Source of the DNA: Azovibrio restrictus DSM 23866
GTDB taxonomy: Bacteria > Pseudomonadota > Gammaproteobacteria > Burkholderiales > Rhodocyclaceae
DNA: 64,000 bases
NCBI RefSeq assembly: GCF_000429665.1
Contig: NZ_AUCH01000007.1
Location: forward strand, 62,001-126,000
Direction of reading: 5' to 3'
In this document: piece by piece, positions 24,148 through 32,469 of the stretch
Numbering within the stretch: the first letter of the stretch is position 1
Layout of the letters: each line of letters opens with the position of its first letter
The notes under the pieces: model-generated
What the model was told of the DNA's origin: nothing
Seen by the model: the letters and a program-made list of their open reading frames with translations, nothing else
The model's database searches: none
Position numbers and translations under genes: made by a program

Positions 24148-25353
24148 ATGGAATACACCCAACTCCCCGAATTCCGGGACATCTCCTGGCGGCACCTAGC
24201 CTACGCTGCCACCACCCTCATCCTCGCCGCCACGGGCTTTGCCTTCTGGCATGAAATCGAGCTGAAGCAGGATGTGCCCGGGGCCATCGTCAGCCAGTCG
24301 GAAATCAAGATCCAGAACCTCCAGGGGCTGGTGCGGGAGATTTACGTCCAGCCCGGCCAGCAGGTGGAGGCCGGCACCCCCCTGTTCCGGATCGAAAAAG
24401 ACATCTCCCTGAGCATGACGGGCCAGCAGCAAGCGGCCTTCGAGGAAAACACCCGGGCCAGGCAGCTGGCCACGGCGGAGCTCGAGTATTCCCAGCGCCA
24501 GCAGGAAATCCGCTCCCGCCTGGACGGCATGGACCAGAGCATAGGAACCCAGCAGCAGATCAGGGAAAACGCCCGCCAGGAAGTGCTCCAGCACCAGGAA
24601 CTGCTGGCCGCCGCCGAGGGCCGCCTGGAGCGGCTGGAAACCGCCCGGGAATATGTGCTGCAGGAACGCATCGACACCGCCCGGGCGGAAGTGCTGCAGC
24701 AACGCATCGCCCTGAGCCGCAGCCAGGCCCAGGAAAAACAGTCGATCAGCGAACTGAACCGGCTCCAGGCCAGCCGCCGGGAATTGCAGACCCAGCTCCC
24801 CGGCCAGGACATCGCACGGCAAAAGAACATCCATGAAATCAATGCCCGCTTCGAACGGGAGCGCCAGAGCCAGGTGATTTCCGCCCCCCGGACCGGCATC
24901 GTCGCCTTTGCCAACCTGCTGCCCGGGCAGATGCTGCGGGAGGAGGACATCGCCATGGTGCTCAGCACGGGAGAGGCCCAGCCCCTGATGGCCGCCCTGC
25001 GGATTCCCTCGCGCAAACGGGGCTTCATCAAGGAAGGGCAGCTGGTACGCCTGAAGCTGGATGCCTTTCCCTACACCCGCTTCGGCTCCTACCCGGCCAG
25101 GATCTCGCACATTTCCACCACCACCGTGGCTCCACCCAGCGCGCCGGGTGCCGCTGCCGGCGAGATCCCCTCCCCCGGCAGCAGCGAGGGGGAATACGTG
25201 GCCTGGGCCATCCTGCCGGGCAACAGCTTCACGGCGGAAGGCCGGCAGTACGAAATCCTGCCGGGCATGAGCGCCACCGCCAGCATCGTCGTCGAGGAGC
25301 GGACCATCGCCGAATGGATCCTGGCGCCCATCTATCGCATGTTCCGGAACTGA
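24148..25353 (+). CDS. HlyD-type periplasmic adaptor of a type I exporter
   Basis: The 401-residue protein has one membrane helix (residues 16-34), then a biotinyl-like half (GLVREIYVQPGQQVEAGTPL), a long coiled coil (about residues 90-235) and the second lipoyl half (SAPRTGIVAFANLLPGQML). A beta-barrel follows, ending in a C-terminal membrane-proximal part. It would link the ABC exporter in the inner membrane to the TolC-like channel. The start at 24148 is weakly preceded by AAGAAA. It lies 35 bases after the acyltransferase and four bases before the ABC transporter. Confidence 0.88.
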   Translation: MEYTQLPEFRDISWRHLAYAATTLILAATGFAFWHEIELKQDVPGAIVSQSEIKIQNLQGLVREIYVQPGQQVEAGTPLFRIEKDISLSMTGQQQAAFEENTRARQLATAELEYSQRQQEIRSRLDGMDQSIGTQQQIRENARQEVLQHQELLAAAEGRLERLETAREYVLQERIDTARAEVLQQRIALSRSQAQEKQSISELNRLQASRRELQTQLPGQDIARQKNIHEINARFERERQSQVISAPRTGIVAFANLLPGQMLREEDIAMVLSTGEAQPLMAALRIPSRKRGFIKEGQLVRLKLDAFPYTRFGSYPARISHISTTTVAPPSAPGAAAGEIPSPGSSEGEYVAWAILPGNSFTAEGRQYEILPGMSATASIVVEERTIAEWILAPIYRMFRN

Positions 25354-25357
25354 AACC

Positions 25358-27433
25358 ATGCAGGTGATCTACCAGAACGAGGTGGCAGAGTGCGGCTACG
25401 CCTGCCTGGCCATGACCCTCAGCCATTTGGGCCGCGCCACGGAAATCCGGGAGCTCTCGGCCTACCGCCCGGTCTCCGCCAACGGCCTGTCCCTGACCGA
25501 CCTCTACGACGTGGCCACCGAATTCGGGCTGGCGGTGGAAGCCTACCGTTTCGGTGCGGATGACGTTTCCAACATCAAGAAAGGCTCTATCCTGCACTTT
25601 GGCGGAGCCCACTTCGTGGTCTTCGAAAAATGCGGCCGGGGCCATGTGCGCATCATCGACCCGGCCAGCGGCCGGCGGACCATAGCCATGGATACCTTCC
25701 TGGCGAGCGTCTCGGGCTACCTGCTCGAATGCCAGGCCACCCCGGCCATGCCCCGGATCAAGGCCAGATCCCGGGTTCCGGCCGCCGTGGCCCGGATCTT
25801 CAAGCTGAACCCGGAGCTGCGCCCCCAGATCGCGAAAATCCTGTTCGTCGCCGTGGGCAGCCAGTTCGCCATTCTCGCCCTGCCCTACCTGGGCAACCTG
25901 GTCCTGGACCAGGTGGTGGCCAGCGACAACCAGAGCCTCCTGAACCTGCTAGCCCTGACCTTCTCCAGCATCTTCCTGATCGGCGCCTTCAGCCACTACG
26001 TGGAGCGCTACCTGACGGAACTGGTGCACCAGAGCACGGAGGTCAAGGTGACCGAGAGCCTCTTTGCCCGACTCCTGCGCAACCCCATCTCCTACTTCGA
26101 AAAACGCCACGTGGGCGACCTGTTCGCCCGCATCAAGGCCCAGAGCGAAATCAACAGCTACACCACCAGCACCTACGCCACCTTGTGGATAGACCTGGTG
26201 GTGGGCTGCCTGGCCCTGGCCCTGATGCTGGTCCAGAGTCCCCTGCTCACCGGCATCGCCCTGCTGATCTTCTGCCTCTATATCGGCGTTTCCTTCCTGC
26301 TGTTCCCGGCCATGCTGGACATGCACCGCCGGGTGGTGGAGGAATCCGCCCGCTGCGACGACGCCCTGATCGAGACCATACGTGCCGCCCCCCTGGTCAA
26401 GCTGGCCCAGGGCGAGAACCGGCGCACCGCCCTGTACATGGTCCGCTTCAAGATTCTCGCCGCCGCCGCCCTGCAGTCGAGCCGCCTGCACAGCCTGCGG
26501 GCCGCCCTGCTGAAGCTGATCGAGTACGCCGATACGGTGGCCATCACCTGGATCGCCGCCACCCTGATGATAGGCGGCAAGATCTCCGTGGGGACTTTCT
26601 ACTCCTTCCTGATCTACAAGTCGCTCCTCTCGGAACGCTTCTCCCGCACCATCAACGCGGGCTTCCAGTACTACATGCTGAATGTGCCGGCCGCCCGGGT
26701 GGACGACATCATCGAAGCGCCGGAAGAGCGCTACACCCCCCTGGCGGACAGTCTCCGGGCCGTGGAAGTCAGCACCTTCGAGCACATCGGGGTACGCCAG
26801 CTGAGCTTCCGCTACGGGGTCTCGGACCAGCCCGTCCTCCACGAAGTGGACCTGGACATCCGCCGGGGCGACAAGATCGCCATCCTCGGCCCCTCGGGCA
26901 GCGGCAAATCCACCCTGTTCAAGCTGCTCGCCGCCGCCGAACCCCTGCAACAGGGGCGGATCACCCTGAACGGCATAGACTGGCCCAACCTGACCGTAGA
27001 CGAAATCCGCCGCCATGCGATCCACATGCGTCAGGGCGACATCATCCTGCACGGCTCCATCGCCGATAACGTCTCCCTGTTCGCGGCCCACACCGACGAT
27101 CAGCGGGTGCACCGCTGCCTGGAGCAGGTGGGCCTCCTGGAGGACGTGCTGCGTCTGCCCATGCGCACCCGGACCATCATCAGCGACAGCATCGCCAACA
27201 TCTCTGCCGGCCAGCGTCAGCGGCTGCTGCTGGCCAGGGTGCTGTACCAGGAACGGGAGCTCTGCCTCCTCGATGAACCCACCTCCAACCTGGACCCGGA
27301 TTCCGTCCAGCGCATCGCCCGGCTGCTGCAGGAACTGCCGCGCACCATCGTCGCCATCACCCACGACATGAATCTGGCGGCCAGCTTTCCCGTCCGCTAC
27401 CAGATGCAAGACGGCTGCCTGGTCAGGATCTGA
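25358..27433 (+). CDS. C39 peptidase-containing ABC exporter
   Basis: The 691-residue protein joins three parts. Residues 1-130 are a C39 peptidase with Cys12 (NEVAECGYACLAM), His85 (GGAHFVVFE) and Asp101 (IIDPASG), a complete catalytic triad for cutting double-glycine leaders. Residues 150-440 form a six-helix membrane domain. Residues 480-691 are the ATPase with Walker A GPSGSGKST, a signature written ISAGQ instead of LSGGQ, Walker B LCLLDEPTS and the His switch AITHD. It should remove the leader of the small peptide while exporting it. Confidence 0.9.
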   Translation: MQVIYQNEVAECGYACLAMTLSHLGRATEIRELSAYRPVSANGLSLTDLYDVATEFGLAVEAYRFGADDVSNIKKGSILHFGGAHFVVFEKCGRGHVRIIDPASGRRTIAMDTFLASVSGYLLECQATPAMPRIKARSRVPAAVARIFKLNPELRPQIAKILFVAVGSQFAILALPYLGNLVLDQVVASDNQSLLNLLALTFSSIFLIGAFSHYVERYLTELVHQSTEVKVTESLFARLLRNPISYFEKRHVGDLFARIKAQSEINSYTTSTYATLWIDLVVGCLALALMLVQSPLLTGIALLIFCLYIGVSFLLFPAMLDMHRRVVEESARCDDALIETIRAAPLVKLAQGENRRTALYMVRFKILAAAALQSSRLHSLRAALLKLIEYADTVAITWIAATLMIGGKISVGTFYSFLIYKSLLSERFSRTINAGFQYYMLNVPAARVDDIIEAPEERYTPLADSLRAVEVSTFEHIGVRQLSFRYGVSDQPVLHEVDLDIRRGDKIAILGPSGSGKSTLFKLLAAAEPLQQGRITLNGIDWPNLTVDEIRRHAIHMRQGDIILHGSIADNVSLFAAHTDDQRVHRCLEQVGLLEDVLRLPMRTRTIISDSIANISAGQRQRLLLARVLYQERELCLLDEPTSNLDPDSVQRIARLLQELPRTIVAITHDMNLAASFPVRYQMQDGCLVRI

Positions 27434-27434
27434 G

Positions 27435-28853
27435 ATGCGCCGGACCCTCCTGCTCCTGATCCTCCTGCTCCTGATCCTTCTGCTCAGCAGCCCCTGGAGC
27501 CCGGCCCGGGCCGCCGACCTGTTCACCCTGGTGAGCCAGGCCCTGCAGCATGACGCCGGGCTCGCCGCCGCCCGGGCCACCCTGGAAGCCGCCGAACAGG
27601 CCGGTCCCAAGGCCAGGGCGGCCCTGCTGCCCCGCCTGGATGCCGGCTGGGGCCAGACCTGGAACCGCTACAAGACCGAAGGACAGCCGGAAGCCAGATA
27701 CCGCCAGGACGGCTGGAAGGTGGTGCTGTCCCAGCCCATCTTCGACTGGAGCAGCTGGATCGGCTACCAGCAGGCGGAACTGGTCCACGCCCAGGCCGGC
27801 CTCGCCTATGCCCAGGCCCGCCAGGACCTGGTGCTGCTGGTCGCCGCCAGCTATTTCCAGACCCTGGCGGCAGAAGAAGAACTGCAGCGGCTGCAACGTC
27901 ACCGGGAGATGCTGGAATCCCACGCCGAACTGCTGGCCCACCGGAAACAGGCGGGCGAAGCCACCCTGATCGATCTGCAGGATACCCAGGTGGACCTGGA
28001 GCAGATCGGCCTGCAGCTGGAGCAGGCCCGGGCCCAGGTGCGCCTGGGCCAGTTACAGCTGGAACAGATGTCAGGCATGCCCGTCGCCACCCTGGCCCGG
28101 CTCGACGGGGAGGCCAGCCTGCCCCGGCTACAGCCCGCCCGGGAAGACGCCTGGATCGAGCAGGCCCGCAACCAGAGCTATCCGGTCCAGATCCGCCGCC
28201 TGGGAAAGGAAATCGCCGCGGCGGACACGGCCCGCATCCGCGCGGAAAACTACCCGGTCGTCAGCCTCTCGGCCAGCCACAGCCCGGCGGGCGCCGCGGA
28301 AGGCTACACCCGGCCCAGCACCACCTCGGTGGCCATGCTGCAGGTGAGCCTGCCCCTTTTCACCGGGGGCGGCATCCAGGCCAGGAGCAGGGAAAGCCAG
28401 GCCATGGAATGGAAGGCCGGGGAAGAGGCCCGGGCAGCGGAACAGCTGCTGACCCGGCAGGCCCGGGAGGAATACCTGAAGATCAGCTCCGGCTTGCGCC
28501 AGCTGCAACTGCTCCAGGAGCTGCGCCAGAGCACCCGCACCGCCCTGGACAGCACCCGCATGGGCTACCGCTTCGGCAGCCGCAGCAGCGTGGACGTGCT
28601 GCGCGCCATGGAAGCCCTGTCGACCAATGAAAGCGAATGGATACGCCGCCGCCACGAAGTATTAACGGCCATCCTGCGCCTCAAGGCCGCCGCCGCCGCC
28701 CTGGACCTGGAAGACATCCAGCAGATCAACCGGCTGCTGAGTGCCACTCCCGCCCCCGGCAGGGCCGGGGAGCCGGGGGAGCTGCGCCTGAGCTGGTCCC
28801 TGGGCGGGAACCAAGACACCGGAGCGGCGCCCTCCCCCCGCCTGACGCCCTGA
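27435..28853 (+). CDS. TolC-family outer membrane efflux protein
   Basis: The 472-residue protein has a signal peptide (about residues 1-26, very Leu-rich, ending PARAA). Two repeats of long helices and beta strands follow, as in TolC, for example ALQHDAGLAAARATLEAAEQ and later RESQAMEWKAGEEARAAEQL. It would complete the exporter by forming the outer-membrane duct. It starts one base after the ABC gene stop, so the last genes are tightly coupled. The C-terminal tail is Pro/Ala-rich and not conserved. Confidence 0.88.
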   Translation: MRRTLLLLILLLLILLLSSPWSPARAADLFTLVSQALQHDAGLAAARATLEAAEQAGPKARAALLPRLDAGWGQTWNRYKTEGQPEARYRQDGWKVVLSQPIFDWSSWIGYQQAELVHAQAGLAYAQARQDLVLLVAASYFQTLAAEEELQRLQRHREMLESHAELLAHRKQAGEATLIDLQDTQVDLEQIGLQLEQARAQVRLGQLQLEQMSGMPVATLARLDGEASLPRLQPAREDAWIEQARNQSYPVQIRRLGKEIAAADTARIRAENYPVVSLSASHSPAGAAEGYTRPSTTSVAMLQVSLPLFTGGGIQARSRESQAMEWKAGEEARAAEQLLTRQAREEYLKISSGLRQLQLLQELRQSTRTALDSTRMGYRFGSRSSVDVLRAMEALSTNESEWIRRRHEVLTAILRLKAAAAALDLEDIQQINRLLSATPAPGRAGEPGELRLSWSLGGNQDTGAAPSPRLTP

Positions 28854-28882
28854 AACACCCGGGCCGGCAGGCCGGGAGCCGC

Positions 28883-30922
28883 TCAGGCCCGGAACCGGGC
28901 CAGGGCGCTCTGCAGGCGCCGGGAGAGCTCCTGCAGGCGCTCGGTGGATTGGGCGTTGCGGTCGGCCACGTCGGTGTTGGCCTCGGCCATCTGGGCGATG
29001 TTCTCCACGGCCCGGGCGATGTCCTGGCTGGCGGCGCTCTGTTCCCGGGTGCTGCCGGCGATGTCATGGACCACCTGGACCACCCGCTCGGCCTTCTGGT
29101 CGATGTCCGAAAGGGCCTCGCCGGCCTCCCGGGCCAGGTTCACCCCCGCATCCATGCACTGCCGCACCTGGGCCATGCGGCTCACGGCGGACTGGGTTTC
29201 GCGCACGATGGCATCGATGGTGGCGGCGATCTCCTGGGTGGAGTGGGTGGTGCGCTCGGCCAGCTTCCTGACCTCGTCGGCGACCACCGCGAAACCGCGC
29301 CCCTGTTCCCCGGCCCGGGCCGCCTCGATGGCCGCATTCAGGGCCAGCAGGTTGGTCTGGTCGGCGATTTCCCGGATCACCCCGACGACGGAGGAAATCT
29401 GTTTGGACTGCTCCCCCAGGGCCACGATGTCGTCGGCGGATTCGCCGATTTCCCGGGCGATTTCTTCCATCTGGGTCACGGTGCGGGTTACGATCCCATG
29501 CCCCTGGAGCGTCGATTCCCGGGCGGCAGAGCTCACGTCGGCGGCTTCCCCGGCGTTTTCCGCCACGTGGGTGATGCTCACCGACATTTCCTCCACCGAG
29601 GCCGCCATGCCTGAAGCCGCCTGGGACTGCTGGCCGGAACTGTCCCGCACGCTGTCCGAAGCCCGCCCCAGTTCCTCGGCAGAGGCCCCGATGGACTCGG
29701 AAGCGGAACGGGCCTCATCCACCAGGTGCCGGATGCTTGCCGCCGTCACGTTCAGGGCATGCCCCAGGCACAGCATTTCATTGGCCGAGGAGGCATCGGC
29801 CAGGGGCACGCTGACCCGCAGGTCCCCCTGCCCCAGCTGCGACAGGGCCTGGGTGACCCCGGCCAGGGGGGCCAGACAGGAACGCACCAGGAAGAAGATC
29901 AAAATGCCCGAAGCCAGGGCCCCGAGTACGCCCACCAGGAGCAGCATGTTGCGCATCTGGCGGCTGGCTTCCAGGTATTCATGCAGCCAGCTGCCGGTCA
30001 CCACGGCCATGTTCCAGCCCGCCGAGTGGCTGAAACCGACGATCTTCTCCTCCATCCGGCCCTGGGCATCGGCCAGCTCATAGCGGAAGGAGCCATCCTT
30101 GCGGGCCATGACCTGACGCACCATGTCCTGGGCCGCTGCCGGCATGGTCTCGGCCACGCTCTTGCCCTGCAGTTCCGGATGCAGGATGAACTCGGCGATC
30201 TTGCTCTCGTCCTCCGTGGGCCGCACGATCCAGACATAACCCGTGTCTCCGGCCTTGATCCGGCCCATCACGTCGCGGATCTGCTGCAGCTCCGCCGCCA
30301 GGCTGATACGCACGGAAATGCCGCCGAACACCTTGCCGTCCGGCCCCTTCAGGGCGGTCACGGTACTGAAGAAGAACTCCCCGCCCCGCACCACCAGGCC
30401 GGCGTAATTCTCCCCCTTGAGCAGGGCCTGTGGCACCGGGTCCTTGGGGCTCAGGAAAGTCCCGTCCATGAACACGCCATCCTTCTTCAGGAGGGTGGCG
30501 GCCCGGTAAACCTTGCCGTCGTCCACCACCAGGAAGGCCACGTCATCCCCGGTCAGGCTGCGGAAATCCTCCAGGCGCTTGTGCTGGCTGTTGAGGATGT
30601 CGTTGCCCAGGCGCAGCACCGGCAGCTCCACTTCCCCGGTCTTGACCCGGCCCTCGCCCAGGCGGATCTCGCCTCCCAACCACTGACGCAGGAAGGAGGA
30701 CTGGCGCTCGCCCCGGACCTTCACGTTCTCGAAATAGGCATCCAGGATGCCGGACAGGACCCGGGCCTGCTCACGCAGTTCCACCTCGGTCTCGGCGATG
30801 GCGGTCTGCTCGTTCATCCGGTTGCTGACGTAGGTGACGACGGCAAAGATCAGCAGCAGGAAGGCCACGGCAGCCAGGATGATCTGCTGGGATATGGATA
30901 GATGGCGATAACGGGACAACAT
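28883..30922 (-). CDS. Methyl-accepting chemotaxis protein with periplasmic Cache sensor
   Basis: The 679-residue receptor has a transmembrane helix at about 13-33, a periplasmic Cache-type domain (with SFLRQWLGGEIRLGEG and AGDTGYVWIV) and a second helix near 325-350. A HAMP domain and the signalling domain with DQTNLLALNAAIEAARAGEQ at its tip complete it. It couples a small-molecule signal to CheA. The ATG at 30922 with AAGGGGGA upstream replaces a longer spurious start. It is convergent with the tolC-like gene and its ligand cannot be inferred. Confidence 0.93.
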   Translation of the reverse strand: MLSRYRHLSISQQIILAAVAFLLLIFAVVTYVSNRMNEQTAIAETEVELREQARVLSGILDAYFENVKVRGERQSSFLRQWLGGEIRLGEGRVKTGEVELPVLRLGNDILNSQHKRLEDFRSLTGDDVAFLVVDDGKVYRAATLLKKDGVFMDGTFLSPKDPVPQALLKGENYAGLVVRGGEFFFSTVTALKGPDGKVFGGISVRISLAAELQQIRDVMGRIKAGDTGYVWIVRPTEDESKIAEFILHPELQGKSVAETMPAAAQDMVRQVMARKDGSFRYELADAQGRMEEKIVGFSHSAGWNMAVVTGSWLHEYLEASRQMRNMLLLVGVLGALASGILIFFLVRSCLAPLAGVTQALSQLGQGDLRVSVPLADASSANEMLCLGHALNVTAASIRHLVDEARSASESIGASAEELGRASDSVRDSSGQQSQAASGMAASVEEMSVSITHVAENAGEAADVSSAARESTLQGHGIVTRTVTQMEEIAREIGESADDIVALGEQSKQISSVVGVIREIADQTNLLALNAAIEAARAGEQGRGFAVVADEVRKLAERTTHSTQEIAATIDAIVRETQSAVSRMAQVRQCMDAGVNLAREAGEALSDIDQKAERVVQVVHDIAGSTREQSAASQDIARAVENIAQMAEANTDVADRNAQSTERLQELSRRLQSALARFRA

Positions 30923-31100
30923 GTCTTCCCCCTTGTTGTACGGACCTTGTTGTTTTTGCTGGCCGGGTACTACACCAAACGGCATACCTCGGCAGCATAC
31001 TCCAGCCCCAAGGGGCTGAATAGGGGAAAGCAATGGTCCGTCCAGACCTATGGAAAAGCCCAGCACGCCCTTTTTTGCCCGCCACGCTCACAAGCGCCGC

Positions 31101-31799
31101 TCACCACCCCTCGCCCGTCCCAGGTACGAAGCGCGGCGGGCTGGCGGCTCCCTGCTCACACACCCTGACCGGGGCCGCCGCCCCCTGCCGGGGCAGGGCA
31201 TAGCCGTCCGCCAGGATCTGCCGCAGGGCTTCCAGCCAGGCCAGGGTCAGCCCCGCCAGGCCGGTATAGAAACAGGCGGAACGCTCCCGGGCCTGAAGCC
31301 GCCCGTTCCAGGCCGGCAGCCACCGCAGCAGGTGCTGGTCGAGCACCCGGGCCAGCAGGGCCAGGTCCGTTCCCGGCCGGCTCAGCCGGGCGGCGAGCCA
31401 GCCCAGCTGGCAGACCAGGTGATCCCCATGCCAGCCGGGAGGCGGCGCCAGCCCCGCTTGCCCCAGGATTTCCAGCCAGTCGAACAGGGGCTGCCCGGCC
31501 CGCAGGCGGTCCTCCCCCAGCCACACGGATTCCTCCGGGCAGGCGCCCCAGGCGCCGGTCAGGTAGAGGGCGGCGTAATCGGCGGCCAGGGCATCCAGCC
31601 CCGGGCCGGCCTCCAGGGCCGCCCGGATTTCCGCCATCGCCCGGTCGGCACCCGGCGGCTGCAGGGCCAGACCGGCGGGGAAGCCGGCATCGGCCAGGGC
31701 GGCCAGGGTAGGCCCATCCAGTTCGGCCCGGTGCAGGCGCAGCAGCTGGGCCAGGTCCTCGCTCAGGGCCCGGGCCACGGGTTCCGGCAGCTCATTCAT
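31101..31799 (-). CDS. TorD/DmsD-family molybdoenzyme chaperone
   Basis: The 232-residue protein is predicted to be helical and carries the family layout: ALAADYAALYLTGAWGACPEESVWL in the centre and LARVLDQHLLRWLPAWNGRL near the end. These chaperones bind the Tat signal and help insert the molybdenum cofactor into the catalytic subunit. Its ATG overlaps the stop of the iron-sulfur subunit by eight bases. It is the last gene of the thioredoxin-dmsA-dmsB-like operon. Confidence 0.85.
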   Translation of the reverse strand: MNELPEPVARALSEDLAQLLRLHRAELDGPTLAALADAGFPAGLALQPPGADRAMAEIRAALEAGPGLDALAADYAALYLTGAWGACPEESVWLGEDRLRAGQPLFDWLEILGQAGLAPPPGWHGDHLVCQLGWLAARLSRPGTDLALLARVLDQHLLRWLPAWNGRLQARERSACFYTGLAGLTLAWLEALRQILADGYALPRQGAAAPVRVCEQGAASPPRFVPGTGEGW

Positions 31800-32466
31800 T
31801 GCCATCCACCTTGCCCCGGGAATGGGGAATGAAGGCAATGGAAGGTCCGGTCAGGGCTGGATCGGCCATGTTCCTGACCTGCTGCACCGGGGTCTCGTGG
31901 GGTGCCATGGCCGGGGTCTTCAGGGTGCCGGCCCGGATCGCGGCGATGTCCCCCATGTCCAGTACCCGCATCATGCAGGCGGAGACGCAGTAGGGCTTGC
32001 GCCCCGCCTCCAGCTCGTCGATGCAGAAATTGCATTTCTTGATGATCTTTTCCCCCGGGTCCCACTGGGGCGCCCCGTAGGGACAGGCGGCCTCGCACTT
32101 GCGGCAGCCGATGCAGAGGGTGGAGTCGATATCCACCACCCCGTTGTCGCTGCGCTTCCAGATGGCCCCGGTGGGACAGGTGGGCAGGCAGGCGGGCTCG
32201 GCGCAGTGGTTGCAGGACATGTTCACCTTGTAGGCGTAGACCTCGGGGAAGGTACCCCCCTCCACATACATCACCCGCCGGAAGCGGGGGCCCTGTTCCA
32301 GGCCGTTCTTGTCCTTGCAGGCGATTTCGCAGGCCCGGCAGCCGATGCAATCCACGTTGTGGTGGATGAAGCCCAGCTGCACCGCCGGGCGCACGGGGCT
32401 GTCCACCTGGGCCACCTTGCGGCGGATGGCCTGCTCCAGCTCGGCCTTGTCGATCTTCTTCGCCAT
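31792..32466 (-). CDS. DmsB-like four-cluster ferredoxin subunit
   Basis: The 224-residue subunit has four cysteine groups, CIGCRACEIAC, CNHCAEPACLPTC, CIGCRKCEAAC and CNFC...C, for four 4Fe-4S clusters. It would carry electrons between a donor and the DmsA-like catalytic subunit, three bases upstream. No signal peptide is present, so it is probably exported together with DmsA by the Tat system. Confidence 0.92.
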   Translation of the reverse strand: MAKKIDKAELEQAIRRKVAQVDSPVRPAVQLGFIHHNVDCIGCRACEIACKDKNGLEQGPRFRRVMYVEGGTFPEVYAYKVNMSCNHCAEPACLPTCPTGAIWKRSDNGVVDIDSTLCIGCRKCEAACPYGAPQWDPGEKIIKKCNFCIDELEAGRKPYCVSACMMRVLDMGDIAAIRAGTLKTPAMAPHETPVQQVRNMADPALTGPSIAFIPHSRGKVDGNE

Positions 32467-32469
32467 GTC

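Noticed and set aside
28855..28882. Terminator between the TolC-like gene and the convergent chemoreceptor
   Set aside because: The GC-rich dyad here is short and irregular and has no T tract, so I did not list it.
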